Below are positions 54,836-64,000 of a stretch of DNA of 64,000 nt, piece by piece. This DNA comes from an uncultured Litoreibacter sp. (GTDB taxonomy: Bacteria > Pseudomonadota > Alphaproteobacteria > Rhodobacterales > Rhodobacteraceae). The notes beneath the pieces are model-generated. The model was not told the DNA's origin, ran no database searches, and saw only the letters and a program-made list of their open reading frames with translations. The first letter of the stretch is position 1. Every line of letters begins with the position of its first letter. Location of the stretch: assembly GCF_947487515.1 (NCBI RefSeq), contig NZ_CANKWO010000002.1, forward strand, positions 789,122-853,121. Direction: 5' to 3'. A program made the translations under genes and the position numbers.

Positions 54836-55443
54836 TAAACGTGACCAAAGACGATGCGATCTGGATTATCACTATCAATAGGCCTGAAAAGGCGAATTCC
54901 CTGACACGGCGCATGCTGAAGGATCTGGCGATCACCATTGAGGAAGCCGCAGGTCGCGCGCAGGCGATAATTCTGACCGGAGAAGGCGAAGTCTTCAGTG
55001 CAGGCGCAGACTTGGAGGCGGCAAAAGAGGGCTTGGCCGTTGACCGGATATGGGAGCGCCTGTCGACAGCTGTCGAAAACTTCCCAGGACTAAGTATCGC
55101 GGCACTAAATGGCACCCTCGCTGGTGGAGCCATGGGCATGGCGTTGGCCTGCGATCTGCGCATTAGCGTTCCGAGTGCAAAGTTTTTCTACCCCGTCATG
55201 CGATTGGGATTTTTACCGCAACCTTCCGATCCGGCGCGGCTATCTGCGCTTGTCGGCCCGTCCCGCGCGAAGATGATTTTGGTATCTGGGCAGAAGATCG
55301 AGGCACCCGAGGCATTGCAATGGGGGCTGATCGACCGGATCGTCACGAGGGACGCGCTGATGGAGACGGCCACTTCACTTGCAGCGGATGTTGTCTCCGC
55401 GACGCCCGAACATAGCGCCGCAATCAAGGGAATGCTGGCCTAG
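54832..55443 (+). CDS. Short enoyl-CoA hydratase/isomerase family protein
   Basis: A 203-residue crotonase-fold protein. The oxyanion-hole parts are visible (GEVFSAGADLEAAKE, then AALNGTLAGGAMGMALACDLRISVPSAKF). It is about 55 residues shorter than typical members, mainly lacking the C-terminal helices, and the terminal EHSAAIKGMLA is an abrupt end. It could be a minimal form or a trimmed gene. It is coupled to the SDR gene. Confidence 0.85.
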   Translation: MINVTKDDAIWIITINRPEKANSLTRRMLKDLAITIEEAAGRAQAIILTGEGEVFSAGADLEAAKEGLAVDRIWERLSTAVENFPGLSIAALNGTLAGGAMGMALACDLRISVPSAKFFYPVMRLGFLPQPSDPARLSALVGPSRAKMILVSGQKIEAPEALQWGLIDRIVTRDALMETATSLAADVVSATPEHSAAIKGMLA

Positions 55444-55500
55444 GCGCCATCGTGCATCTAATAGTTCTCTGTAAACCAAAAAACATCAAAGGCTGGTAAC

Positions 55501-56811
55501 TTGGATAGCAACCCATTTGTTCAAAAGATGCTTGGCTACGGCACGCAAGCTATGGATCTAGCGCTCGGTTGGTTAACCAGCCCTGCGGCATGGTCGCAGT
55601 TCGCTTTGCTGGTGGTGGCCTATGTGCTGGCGATTTATGTAAGCCGCCGCTTGACCAGAACTTTGAGCGGTGTGCTGACACCAGAAGAAGGGGCGGCGGG
55701 ATTGGTCGCGACGACGCGTCGCTTTGTTTTGCAGTTCTTGCCCCTTTTGATGCCCTTGCTGGCCTATGCTTTCACCGCCGTCGGTGAACAAGTTGTGCGG
55801 TCTTTGTTTGACAGCGGCGCAGTGATTGCCTTCGGGAAACGGATATTCTTGTTCCTTGCCGCTCGCATTCTCGTGAAACAGATCGTCACAGATTCGTTCC
55901 TAAAGCTTCTGGGCAAGTTCATACTTATCCCGATCGCGGCGCTCTATGCGCTGGGGCTGCTCGACACGGCCACCGTGGCTTTGACCGAGTTCCGCATTAA
56001 TATCGGCAATATTTCCTTCTCGATCATGTCGCTTGTACGCGGGGTGATCGCGGGATCGCTGCTGTTCTGGTTGGGCCGATGGTCCAACGATCAAAGTGCG
56101 TCAATGATCGGCAAGCAAGAAGAGTTGCGACCCGCCACGCGCCAACTTGCCGTCAAAGCTGTTGAGATTGTGATTTTCGGCGCGGCCTTCTTGTTGTTGA
56201 TGAACATCATGGGAATTAACCTCGCCAGCCTTGCCGTGTTGGGCGGTGCGATTGGTGTGGGTTTGGGGTTTGGTCTGCAAAAGATTGCGTCGAACTTTAT
56301 ATCCGGCGTGATTTTGCTGTTGGAAGGCCAAGCCACAGTGGGTGACTTCGTGGAGCTGGATGGCGGCGAAGCTGGCACAATTGTCAAGATGACTGCCCGC
56401 GCGATCATTTTGGAAACCTACGACGGGCGCTGGATTGTGGTGCCAAACGAAGATTTCATCGTTACCCGTGTTGTAAACTACTCCGACCAAGGCTCCGCCA
56501 ATCGGTATGAAGCCGCGTTCTCGGTGTCCTACAACACGGATATCAACACGGTTCCCGCCATCGTCGAAGCGGCGGTGCAGTCGCATCCAGACGTCTTGCT
56601 GAAACCTTATCCGGCGGATTGTGAATTGCGTGGTTTTGGCGACAGCGGGATCGATTTTTCGGTCGAGTTTTGGGTCAACGGGATCGACGATGGTCGTCAC
56701 AAGTACACATCAGACGTGCTGTTCCGCATTTGGAACGCCCTGAAAGACAACGACATTGAAATCCCGTATCCGCACCGCGTGATTGAGTTCAAGGGTGAGA
56801 TGCCCAAGTGA
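55501..56811 (+). CDS. MscS-family mechanosensitive ion channel
   Basis: A 436-residue membrane protein with about five helices; the conserved MscS pore helix and beta domain (GGAIGVGLGFGLQKIASNFISGVILLLEGQATVGDFVELD ... GTIVKMTARAIILETYDGRWIVVPNEDFIVTRVVNYS) are clear. It releases solutes on osmotic downshock. Start is TTG at 55501. Its end overlaps the flavoprotein gene by 4 bp. Confidence 0.92.
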   Translation: MDSNPFVQKMLGYGTQAMDLALGWLTSPAAWSQFALLVVAYVLAIYVSRRLTRTLSGVLTPEEGAAGLVATTRRFVLQFLPLLMPLLAYAFTAVGEQVVRSLFDSGAVIAFGKRIFLFLAARILVKQIVTDSFLKLLGKFILIPIAALYALGLLDTATVALTEFRINIGNISFSIMSLVRGVIAGSLLFWLGRWSNDQSASMIGKQEELRPATRQLAVKAVEIVIFGAAFLLLMNIMGINLASLAVLGGAIGVGLGFGLQKIASNFISGVILLLEGQATVGDFVELDGGEAGTIVKMTARAIILETYDGRWIVVPNEDFIVTRVVNYSDQGSANRYEAAFSVSYNTDINTVPAIVEAAVQSHPDVLLKPYPADCELRGFGDSGIDFSVEFWVNGIDDGRHKYTSDVLFRIWNALKDNDIEIPYPHRVIEFKGEMPK

Positions 56812-57965
56812 GCGAAGCACTGGTCATTGGAGCCGGACCTGCAGGCCTGATGGCGGCTGAAATGCTGGCTGACGCAGGGCATGAGGTCACGGTAGCGGAC
56901 ACAAAGCCCTCGGTCGGGCGCAAGTTTCTTATGGCGGGGAAGTCGGGTTTGAACCTGACAAAAGACGAACCCGAGAAATCGTTTCTTGAGGCATATAATG
57001 CGGATTGGCTGCGACCGATACTTCAAGACTTCGGACCGACAGAAGTCATGGCTTGGGCGGAGGATTTGGGGCAACCGATTTTCACGGGCTCATCTGGTCG
57101 GGTTTTTCCCAAAGCGATGAAAGCATCCCCATTGCTGCGGGCGTGGTTGGCGCGATTGACCGCAAAGGGAGTAACATTTCATACGCGGTGGCGCTGGACT
57201 GGCTGGGCAGGGAATGCCGTCACTTTTGACACCCCGGACGGAGTAGTAGAAAAAAACCCAAGCGCGACTGTTCTGGCCTTGGGCGGGGCCTCTTGGGGCA
57301 AGTTAGGCTCTGATGGAGCATGGACAAAGCACTTTGAACCTCAGGACCTGCACCCTTTCCAACCCGCCAATATGGGGTTCAAGGTCCAGTGGTCATCGCA
57401 TATGAAAGACCACCTCGGAGCACCTTTGAAGAACATCGCTTTAAACGGGTCCACGCGCGGCGAGGCCGTCATTTCCGCCAAAGGTCTTGAAGGTGGCGGC
57501 ATCTACGCGGTGTCGGCCGCTGTGCGCGACGGGGCGCCATTCACTATAGACCTGCTACCCGACCTATCATCGCAAGACGTAGAAAAGCGGCTGCGTCGAA
57601 AGCGTGGAAAAGACAGTTTGTCGAACCACATGCGCAAGCACCTGCGCGTGGATGCTGCGAAGTTGGCTCTTTTGCAGGAATTCGGGCGACCACTGCCTGA
57701 GCAACCTGCGGCACTGGCCCAAGTCATCAAAGCGGTTCCCATTTCGCATGAAGGTCCGCGTCCGATGGATGAGGCGATTTCAACGGCGGGCGGCTTGGCA
57801 GCACAGGCGCTTGACGGCAATTTGATGCTGCGTCGTCGTGTAGGTGTGTTTGCCGCCGGTGAAATGCTTGATTGGGAAGCCCCAACAGGCGGATATCTGA
57901 TCACTGGGTGTCTAGCGACAGGTCGCAAAGCTGGTCAGGCCGCCGCGATCTACGCCTCTCGGTAA
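56808..57965 (+). CDS. NAD(P)/FAD-dependent oxidoreductase (HI0933/TIGR03862-like)
   Basis: A 385-residue flavoprotein. FAD-binding GAGPAGLMAAEMLADAGHEV at the N terminus and GRKFLMAGKSGLNLT (the RKxxxAGxxGxNxT motif) match the BaiN/HI0933 group. Ends with GVFAAGEMLDWEAPTGGYLITGCLATG, the conserved FAD region. Function not established. GTG start overlaps the MscS stop. Confidence 0.9.
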   Translation: MSEALVIGAGPAGLMAAEMLADAGHEVTVADTKPSVGRKFLMAGKSGLNLTKDEPEKSFLEAYNADWLRPILQDFGPTEVMAWAEDLGQPIFTGSSGRVFPKAMKASPLLRAWLARLTAKGVTFHTRWRWTGWAGNAVTFDTPDGVVEKNPSATVLALGGASWGKLGSDGAWTKHFEPQDLHPFQPANMGFKVQWSSHMKDHLGAPLKNIALNGSTRGEAVISAKGLEGGGIYAVSAAVRDGAPFTIDLLPDLSSQDVEKRLRRKRGKDSLSNHMRKHLRVDAAKLALLQEFGRPLPEQPAALAQVIKAVPISHEGPRPMDEAISTAGGLAAQALDGNLMLRRRVGVFAAGEMLDWEAPTGGYLITGCLATGRKAGQAAAIYASR

Positions 57966-58245
57966 TCGAAGAATAGGCATTGGAACTGCTCTTCGGTTTT
58001 TTCGACTATGTCGCCCATTTCCTTGTCCAAAGCCTTGTTTAACCCCAGTGGACTGACTTTGCGCTCAGATTGGGTGATTACATCAACAAAGCCGTCAACT
58101 GCCTTGGCTCGCAAACATAGGTGAGAATAGTTTCCCCGTTACTGCTGCGAAACGCAAATTTTTCGCGGTCAGGAAAGGCGGAGTCAATCACAGCCTGCGC
58201 AGAACAAGCGCCCAGAAACATGATAGTGAGAATTGCGTATTTCAT
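57950..58245 (-). pseudogene. Frameshifted small lipoprotein gene
   Basis: From ATG 58245 the minus strand codes a lipobox-bearing start (MKYAILTIMFLGAC, Cys at residue 14) that continues 55 codons to a stop at 58078. In the neighbouring frame, a clean stretch continues from about 58115 for about 55 codons (LRAKAVDGFVDVITQ ... EEQFQCLFFDYREA) to a stop at 57950. Joining them needs a single-base shift in the CTATGTTTGCG region. The intact protein would have been about 98 residues. Its 3' end overlaps the flavoprotein gene by 16 bp. Either a pseudogene, a sequencing error or a shorter real lipoprotein. Confidence 0.6.
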
Positions 58246-58257
58246 CAGGAAATCCAG

Positions 58258-58845
58258 TTATGACGCGCGAGCGGCTATATAGGCAGGCCGCGCATGGAGG
58301 GTCGCGAGGTACTCTTGAAGGCGGGGTTCGGACAGTTCGAATTTTGCCGACTTCGCCCAATCCAGACAATGGCCCAACACAATATCGCAAATGGTGAACT
58401 CTTCCCCCATCAAAAAGGGGCCGTCCCCCATTTGCGCGACCAGCAAGCTCTCGGAGCGGGCGAATTCCCACCTTAAGGACGGCTTCACCTCGGCGACACG
58501 CTTTTCGGGCGGCAGGATGAAGCTATGGCGGGCCGAAGTCCAAAGGATTGCGTCCATTTCATCCAGAATGAAATGAGTGAACCCGTCTTGTCGTGCGCGC
58601 CCCAATGTGCCTGCTTTGAAGGTGAGGCCATTATGTTTGTCGGCCAAATATGTGATGATTGCGACGCTGTCGGTCAGGGTCGCCCCATCATCGATCAATG
58701 CGGGGACCTTGCCAGATATATTATGCTCTTTTGCTTCATCGGATTGCGGCGCAGCTGGCACTTGTGTGTAGGGCAACCCCAGTTCTTCCAAAGTCCACTT
58801 TACGCGAAGGGCGCGGGTTTGGGTAACTCCGATCAAAGTATACAT
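58258..58845 (-). CDS. Glutathione S-transferase family protein
   Basis: A 195-residue GST fold protein. N-terminal MYTLIGVTQTRALRVKWTLEELGLPYTQV, with GKVPALIDDGATLTDSVAIITYLADKHN (Pro and Asp-Ser contacts), then an all-helical C-terminal domain. The first residues (TQTRALR) suggest a threonine or serine catalytic residue rather than cysteine. Lies 9 bp downstream of holA, same strand. Confidence 0.88.
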   Translation of the reverse strand: MYTLIGVTQTRALRVKWTLEELGLPYTQVPAAPQSDEAKEHNISGKVPALIDDGATLTDSVAIITYLADKHNGLTFKAGTLGRARQDGFTHFILDEMDAILWTSARHSFILPPEKRVAEVKPSLRWEFARSESLLVAQMGDGPFLMGEEFTICDIVLGHCLDWAKSAKFELSEPRLQEYLATLHARPAYIAARAS

Positions 58846-58854
58846 AAGAGGCTC

Positions 58855-59877
58855 CTATCTGCGGTTCATCATTGCAAGGCGGATCAAAGCACGTTCCATC
58901 AGCGCCATTTGCGGGGCAGTGCTGGCAGAACGAAGCTGTAGATCCGTATCGGTCAAAAGCTGCAAAGCAGTTTCCAACCTATGCGTCCCCCAAGCGCGGG
59001 CCTGCCGCAACATCCGGTCTTTGCGTTTGAAGGGAACCGGCGGGCGGGCGCGTGCCATCCCCGCCTCAGGCCCTTTGGGGTCGCTTGCAGCCAGATGCAA
59101 TTTCCGAAAATGCTGGGTGGCGCCGATGCACAAGCGCACAGCGGCGACTCCTTGGGCTTCGAGTTTGGTCAGGATCGGGCCGATTTCTTGGAACCGCCCT
59201 TCGGCGACAATATCCAGCGCATCATCCAGGGAAGCCTCCGAGGTGGCGGGGGCACAATTCGCGATGTCTTCCGAGGTGACCGGAGTAGCGTCGCCATGCT
59301 TATAGAGCGACAGTTTTTCAACTGTTTGACGAAAGTCACCAGGCTCCAGCACGCGGCCCAAATCCATCAAATCGCCCATCGCCTCTGGTGGGATGTCGGT
59401 CACACCGGCGTTGCGCAACTCTGCCTCGATTTCGTCGCGCCCGGGTGGATCGGCGTAAATCGCCGCGGCATAGGAATTGTTGTGGCCTTCAAACAGCTTG
59501 CGCAGGGCAGAACGCGGGGTCAATTGACCGCAGGTCACCAAGATCGTCGCGTCTCCCTGTTGCCAGTCCTTCAACGCCGCATCGACGGCCTTGGCCACCG
59601 TGTCAGTCGCATCTTCCACAAAGGCCACGCGGTGACCGGGAAAGAACCCTTGCGCTTTGATCGCGTCCATCAACATGGCGGGATCCTTGCGCAGCTCGGA
59701 GCCGGGAATGCGGGTCAGGCGCATTTCTTCTTCGCCCTGAGGCCCCACCAAGGCTGTGATCACCTCTTGGCGGCGCATGGCGATCCGCATGGCGTCTGGT
59801 CCATAGATTAGCAAACCGGCGCGGGTTCGGTCGGGCTTTGCGAAGAACGCGCGGGCGTCTTTCGGGGCCAGCTTCAT
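58855..59877 (-). CDS. holA: DNA polymerase III subunit delta
   Basis: A 340-residue clamp-loader subunit that opens the beta clamp. Recognisable parts: KLAPKDARAFFAKPDRTRAGLLIYGPDAMRIAMRRQEVI, RIPGSELRKDPAMLMDAIKAQGFFPGHRVAFVEDA, and the C-terminal LHLAASDPKGPEAGM. It follows lptE and leuS, in the order usual for Rhodobacterales. The stop of lptE and the start of holA are 1 bp apart. Confidence 0.92.
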   Translation of the reverse strand: MKLAPKDARAFFAKPDRTRAGLLIYGPDAMRIAMRRQEVITALVGPQGEEEMRLTRIPGSELRKDPAMLMDAIKAQGFFPGHRVAFVEDATDTVAKAVDAALKDWQQGDATILVTCGQLTPRSALRKLFEGHNNSYAAAIYADPPGRDEIEAELRNAGVTDIPPEAMGDLMDLGRVLEPGDFRQTVEKLSLYKHGDATPVTSEDIANCAPATSEASLDDALDIVAEGRFQEIGPILTKLEAQGVAAVRLCIGATQHFRKLHLAASDPKGPEAGMARARPPVPFKRKDRMLRQARAWGTHRLETALQLLTDTDLQLRSASTAPQMALMERALIRLAMMNRR

Positions 59878-59878
59878 C

Positions 59879-60364
59879 CTAGAACTTGCCGGAGTTTATC
59901 AACAAGTCGGATGTGATCTTATCCGCGAGCGCAATCATCAGGCGGGATGTTGCGTCCCGTTCCGCAGCTAGGGTCGCCACCGGTTGGACCGAAGAAGAAT
60001 AGGCGGTGAATGTGTTCACTTTGCCGCTGTGAACGTCTTCGTTGGTGCTGAGATTGCGCACCACGTAATCCGCACGACCCAGAACATTATAGCGCTCGAT
60101 GTCGTTGGTGTCGGAAATTGCGAGGCCGTTTTCCTCGACGGTGAGCGTAACGGTCATCCCGTAGGTCGGCGCTTGGGCGCGGCCCAAACGTTGCTCTAGC
60201 TGGGCCACTAAGTCAAAGCCGTCGCGTGTCGTTGGCTCGTCCACAAGGATCGACCCACGCAGTTTTTCCGCGCTGCCGCCCGTGCCATACACAGGCTCAA
60301 ACCCGCATGCGGCAGTTAAGGCGGGCAAGGCTAGCAGAAAGAAGCGACGGCTAAATGACGACAT
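59879..60364 (-). CDS. lptE: LPS-assembly lipoprotein LptE
   Basis: A 161-residue outer-membrane lipoprotein that plugs LptD. Lipobox LTAAC ([27 protein letters not shown]) and the family GFEPVYG motif. ATG at 60364 lies inside leuS (14 bp overlap) and is the only family-like start; a longer frame upstream is leuS in another frame. Confidence 0.93.
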   Translation of the reverse strand: MSSFSRRFFLLALPALTAACGFEPVYGTGGSAEKLRGSILVDEPTTRDGFDLVAQLEQRLGRAQAPTYGMTVTLTVEENGLAISDTNDIERYNVLGRADYVVRNLSTNEDVHSGKVNTFTAYSSSVQPVATLAAERDATSRLMIALADKITSDLLINSGKF

Positions 60365-62882
60365 TGATGATCCGACCCGGTACCACGATAAGTTTCTTGG
60401 GCTCGCGACCTTCCAGAGCCCTGACAACAGCTTCATGCGCCAGCGCGAGTTTTTCAACCTCTTCCTTGGACGCTTCCGAACTAACGTCGATTTCTGCGCG
60501 GCGTTTGCCGTTGATCTGGATCGGCATGGTGATGGTGTCTTGAACCAGCAAGGATTCGTCGGCCACTGGCCAAGGGGCGTTAGCAATCAAGCCTTCACCA
60601 CCCAAATGAGACCAGATTTCTTCTGATAAATGCGGCGTCATCGGTGACATCAGTTGTGCCAAAACCTTCACGGCTTTGCGTTTTGCACCCGGCCCTGCTT
60701 TGGACTTGGAGATCGCATTGGCGAATTCATACAGCTTCGCCACGGATTTGTTGAAACCAAAGGTCTCAATCCCCAGCGTTACCTCGTTGATGGCGATCGC
60801 ACATGCGCGTTCCAAGTCTTGGTCCGTATCGTCGCCGTCGCCAAGGTCCTCGGCCAAGCGCCAAACGCGGCCAAGGAATTTCCAAGAGGCTTCTGCACCG
60901 GAGGCGGTCCATTCCACGTCCCGCTCGGGGGGGCTGTCGGACAAAACAAACCACCGCGCCGTGTCCGCCCCGTATTGATCGATAATATCGACCGGATCGA
61001 CGACGTTCTTCTTGGACTTGGACATTTTTGCGGATGGAATCACCTCCACCGCTTCGCCGGTGGCGCGCAGGGTTGCATTTGCCTCATCCACATCCTCGGG
61101 CAAGTGGTAGATCGGGCGATTGTTCTCGTCGCGGGTCTGGTAGATGGCATGTGTCACCATGCCTTGGGTGAACAACGCGTCAAACGGCTCTTTCGCAGAG
61201 GCTGGCAAATGTCCGGTTTCCTGCATCGCACGCGCAAAGAAGCGCGAGTACAGCAGGTGCAAGATCGCGTGCTCAATCCCGCCGATGTATTGATCGACGT
61301 TCATCCAATAGGCTGCATCGTCAAGATCTGTCGGCGTATCGGCGCGCGGAGACGTAAAGCGGGCGAAATACCAAGAGCTATCAACAAATGTGTCCATTGT
61401 GTCGGTTTCGCGCTTGGCCGCTTTGCCGCATGACGGGCAAGGCGTGTCGCGCCACGTCGGGTGGCGATCCAGCGGATTTCCGGGAATGTCGAAAGTGACA
61501 TCAACCGGCAGCTCAACGGGCAGGTTTTCCTTCTTCTCAGGCACTACGCCGCAGTCGTCACAATGGACCACAGGGATCGGGCAGCCCCAATAGCGCTGAC
61601 GGCTCAGGCCCCAATCGCGCAGGCGGTATTGCGTGACGCCCTTGCCCCAACCGGCTTTCTCGACGAAATCGATTGTGGTGTTAACAGCATCTTCGCCCGT
61701 CGCCACATCAAGCCCAGCGAAATGGTTGACCCATTTCACCTTCTCGGTTTTCAGTGGAACGAAGGCGGTGTTCTCGACCGGCGTCGCATCGTCCGTGGCA
61801 AAGAATGTGTCGATCACCGGCAAATCATACTTGCGGCAGAAATCCAGATCGCGTTGGTCATGCGCGGGGCAGGCAAAGATCGCGCCGGTGCCGTAATCCA
61901 TCAAGATGAAGTTGGCGACCCAGACGGGCAGCTCCCAATCAGGGTTCAGCGGGTGCTTCACCTTTATACCGGTGTCAAAGCCCAGCTTTTCGCCGGTTTC
62001 CAAGGCCTCCGCCGTCGTGCCGCCTTTGCGACATTCCGCGATGAACGCAGCGGCTTCGGGGTTAGAGGCCTCCAATTCCTTCGCAAGCGGGTGATCTGGG
62101 GAAATGCCTACAAAGCTGGCGCCCATCAATGTGTCGGGACGGGTGGTATAGACCTCGATGGCCGCGCCGCCGTCCGTGCGCTCAAACCCGAATTGCAGGC
62201 CGCGTGACTTGCCGATCCAGTTGGCTTGCATCAGCTTGACCTTGTCGGGCCAGTTATCAAGGCCATCCAGTGCACCGAGCAATTCTTCTGACCAGTCGCT
62301 GATTTTGAAGAACCACTGTGTCAGGTCGCGACGCTCAACCGGCGCGTCAGAGCGCCAGCCCTTGCCGTCGATCACCTGTTCATTGGCCAACACGGTCATA
62401 TCAACCGGATCCCAGTTGACCGTCGCGTTTTTGCGGTAAACCAAGCCCTTATCCATCATATCAAGGAACAAGGCTTGTTGTTGCCCGTAGTATTCGGGGT
62501 CGCAGGTCGCAAATTCGCGGGTCCAGTCGATGCTAAGCCCCAGCGGCTTCATCTGCTCGCGCATCGCGGCGATGTTGCCGTAAGTCCAATCCTTGGGGTG
62601 GCCACCAATTGCCATGGCGGCATTTTCAGCAGGCATCCCGAAGGCGTCCCAGCCCATCGGATGCAGCACGCTAAACCCGCAAGACGACTTATACCGCGCG
62701 ATGACATCGCCCATTGTATAGTTGCGAACATGCCCGATGTGGATGCGGCCCGATGGATAGGGGAACATCTCTAGCACGTAGTATTTCTCGCGCTGTTCAT
62801 CGCGGGTGGCGAGGAAGGTTTGGGCGTCATCCCAAGCTTTTTGCCATTTGGGTTCTACGGTGCGTGCGTTGTAGCGGGACAT
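60351..62882 (-). CDS. leuS: Leucyl-tRNA synthetase
   Basis: An 843-residue class I aminoacyl-tRNA synthetase. HIGH-type motif [17 protein letters not shown] near residue 45, the CP1 editing domain (about 225-420), the zinc-like [16 protein letters not shown] and CPSCG segments, and KMSKS ([14 protein letters not shown]) about residue 620. Length is typical. It charges tRNA-Leu. It overlaps lptE by 14 bp. Confidence 0.97.
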   Translation of the reverse strand: MSRYNARTVEPKWQKAWDDAQTFLATRDEQREKYYVLEMFPYPSGRIHIGHVRNYTMGDVIARYKSSCGFSVLHPMGWDAFGMPAENAAMAIGGHPKDWTYGNIAAMREQMKPLGLSIDWTREFATCDPEYYGQQQALFLDMMDKGLVYRKNATVNWDPVDMTVLANEQVIDGKGWRSDAPVERRDLTQWFFKISDWSEELLGALDGLDNWPDKVKLMQANWIGKSRGLQFGFERTDGGAAIEVYTTRPDTLMGASFVGISPDHPLAKELEASNPEAAAFIAECRKGGTTAEALETGEKLGFDTGIKVKHPLNPDWELPVWVANFILMDYGTGAIFACPAHDQRDLDFCRKYDLPVIDTFFATDDATPVENTAFVPLKTEKVKWVNHFAGLDVATGEDAVNTTIDFVEKAGWGKGVTQYRLRDWGLSRQRYWGCPIPVVHCDDCGVVPEKKENLPVELPVDVTFDIPGNPLDRHPTWRDTPCPSCGKAAKRETDTMDTFVDSSWYFARFTSPRADTPTDLDDAAYWMNVDQYIGGIEHAILHLLYSRFFARAMQETGHLPASAKEPFDALFTQGMVTHAIYQTRDENNRPIYHLPEDVDEANATLRATGEAVEVIPSAKMSKSKKNVVDPVDIIDQYGADTARWFVLSDSPPERDVEWTASGAEASWKFLGRVWRLAEDLGDGDDTDQDLERACAIAINEVTLGIETFGFNKSVAKLYEFANAISKSKAGPGAKRKAVKVLAQLMSPMTPHLSEEIWSHLGGEGLIANAPWPVADESLLVQDTITMPIQINGKRRAEIDVSSEASKEEVEKLALAHEAVVRALEGREPKKLIVVPGRIINVVI

Positions 62883-62901
62883 TTGGTCTTCCTAGGATAC
62901 G

Positions 62902-62930
62902 AAAAGCGCCGGGCGATAAGGCCCGGCGCA
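62902..62930 (-). terminator. Terminator of the DUF3576 gene
   Basis: GCGCCGGGC (62906-62914) and GCCCGGCGC (62921-62929) form a 9-bp stem with a 6-base loop; on the minus strand it is followed by TTTT. It ends the DUF3576 transcript just before leuS. Confidence 0.88.
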
Positions 62931-62964
62931 TGTAATAGGGATGCGGTTGGACTAGGTCCAGTGG

Positions 62965-63486
62965 TTAGAGCTTGCCGTCTGCAATGCGAAGCTGACGAGC
63001 GCGTGTTAGAATAGCGTCCTCAACAGCGCGGGCCGTTTGCGTGGACACAGCGCGACCACCGGAGCCTTGCAGCGAAACACGCAAAGAACGTGCATCAAGA
63101 GCCGGATCGGTGATGAAAATGGTCGCGCGGTAGGCGTTTCCACCACCTTGCGGGCGCCCATACCCCATCGCAATGGTGCCGGTGAACGGGTCGGCAGCCT
63201 CTACGGGCATGAAGTTCAACACGTCCAATGAAGCTTTCCAAAGGTACTTGTTAACCTTCAAGGTCACATTTGGGTCGTCGTTATTGGCAAACAAGTCACC
63301 GAGGCGGCTGCCCTTTTTGACTGCATTCGCTCGCGCGGCGCTATCGTAATCGCGTGAAAAGCCGTTTGCATCGTTCTCGCGACGTTCGTTCTTACCCTTG
63401 CCCAGAATGCCGCTGCCGCCACAAGCAGACAATGCGATAACGAGGGCGCACGAGGTGGTCCAGTTTAGAATACGGGTGATCGCCAT
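62965..63486 (-). CDS. DUF3576 lipoprotein
   Basis: A 173-residue lipoprotein with lipobox LSAC (MAITRILNWTTSCALVIALSACGGSG) and a DUF3576 mature domain (LGDLFANNDDPNVTLKVNKYLWKASLDVLNFMPVEAADPFTGTIAMGYGRP). A common alphaproteobacterial envelope protein of unknown function. ATG at 63486 is preferred over ATG 63522. The terminator at 62902-62930 follows. Confidence 0.9.
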   Translation of the reverse strand: MAITRILNWTTSCALVIALSACGGSGILGKGKNERRENDANGFSRDYDSAARANAVKKGSRLGDLFANNDDPNVTLKVNKYLWKASLDVLNFMPVEAADPFTGTIAMGYGRPQGGGNAYRATIFITDPALDARSLRVSLQGSGGRAVSTQTARAVEDAILTRARQLRIADGKL

Positions 63487-63737
63487 GGATATATGCTCTC
63501 GGCCTGTTGTTTTCCCTGTCATATCGGACAGGACGAGGTGGAACAAGAAAGAATAGCTAAAGAGAGGATAGGCCCGAAATTAGGACTGTGGCGAAGTTGC
63601 ATCAACTTTTCGGGTAAACTTGGTGAACACGCGAGGCTGCTTGAATTGCGGGCCTGTCCGTAAGAGATAAGGTCAGACTCAGTTCGGATTCCCTGAATTG
63701 AGGTGCACCTAGTTATTAACTCTCGAGGGAAAACGAA

Positions 63738-64000
63738 ATGAAAAAAGTTCTCTTCGCATCCACAGCTTTGGTCGCCTTTGGTGGCGCAGCTGTTGCTGAT
63801 GTTGCTCTGTCCGGCCGCGCCGAAATGGGTATCTTCTCACAAAACGCAGCATTCCAAGGCGTAGCACCTGCTGGCGCTGCTGACGGCGTTCAGTTCTTCA
63901 CAGACATCGACGTGACATTCACAATGTCCGGCGAAACAGACAACGGCCTGACATTCGGCGCGTCTGTTGATCTGGACGAAGGTGGCGCAATCTCCAACGC
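63738..64000 (+). CDS. Rhodobacter-type porin, N-terminal part (3' end outside window)
   Basis: A trimeric-porin gene beginning with a signal peptide (MKKVLFASTALVAFGGAAVA, then DVALSGRAEMGIFSQ) and first beta strands DVTFTMSGETDNGLTFGASVDLDEGG. The 16-stranded beta-barrel fold is inferred from the family. RBS GAGGGAAAACGAA precedes the ATG. It is cut at base 64000. Confidence 0.93.
   Translation, partial: MKKVLFASTALVAFGGAAVADVALSGRAEMGIFSQNAAFQGVAPAGAADGVQFFTDIDVTFTMSGETDNGLTFGASVDLDEGGAISN

Overview
The window is about 64 kb of chromosome from an alphaproteobacterium, most likely a Rhodobacteraceae (Roseobacter-type) strain. The evidence is gene content and order: a petABC cytochrome bc1 operon with a short 187-residue Rieske protein, a CcrM GANTC methylase, the DUF4170-waaA-lpxK and leuS-lptE-holA neighbourhoods, and a Rhodobacter-type porin at the right edge. 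Both ends cut through genes (ade on the left, a porin on the right).

Layout, left to right. 1-9 kb: purine salvage (ade-amn), the histone-like protein HU, a DMT exporter, aroC on the other strand, and a thiamine transporter operon thiBPQ behind a TPP riboswitch. 8.5-16.4 kb: petABC, trmL, then a minus-strand run of small enzymes (GNAT, two GSTs, a PaiB-like protein, mtaB, dapF) and tRNA-Lys. 16.7-19 kb: the queCDEF operon for queuosine precursor synthesis, with a preQ1-I riboswitch whose 3' tail contains the ribosome binding site of queC.

19.2-33.5 kb: a 14.3-kb integrative and mobilizable element in tRNA-Arg(CCT). It is bounded by a 19-bp direct repeat over the anticodon loop: the intact tRNA lies at the right end and a stranded tRNA 3' half at the left. 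It carries an integrase with an overlapping xis-like gene; a possible defence operon (XRE regulator, small membrane protein, HNH nuclease, McrB-like GTPase, McrC-like nuclease); an unrecognised zinc-ribbon protein; an unusual group of an extra thymidylate kinase, a radical SAM enzyme and a SAMHD1-like HD phosphohydrolase; a structured intergenic segment; and a mobilization module (MobA relaxase with two genes nested in another frame, MobC, a replication-protein-like gene). The kinase/radical SAM/HD group is the best candidate here for an undescribed system, probably acting on nucleotides. That role is inference from gene content and location.

33.7-43 kb: a LacI-type regulator, a YihY-like membrane protein with a tiny PLDc_N protein, and a surface-polysaccharide group (ugd, short initiating sugar transferase, NAD-sugar epimerase, large CapD/FlaA1-type dehydratase). 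Next come a membrane-anchored winged-helix protein with its DNA-binding domain at the C terminus, translationally coupled to a small secreted protein, and then rnhB. 43-64 kb: ccrM with GANTC sites in its upstream region, a methyltransferase-like protein, alkB, mutY, a DciA-like protein, a DsbA-like oxidoreductase, the Kdo/lipid A genes lpxK and waaA, cysQ, pmbA, a short-chain dehydrogenase with a short enoyl-CoA hydratase, an MscS channel, a flavoprotein, a probably frameshifted lipoprotein gene, a GST, holA-lptE-leuS, a DUF3576 lipoprotein and the porin.
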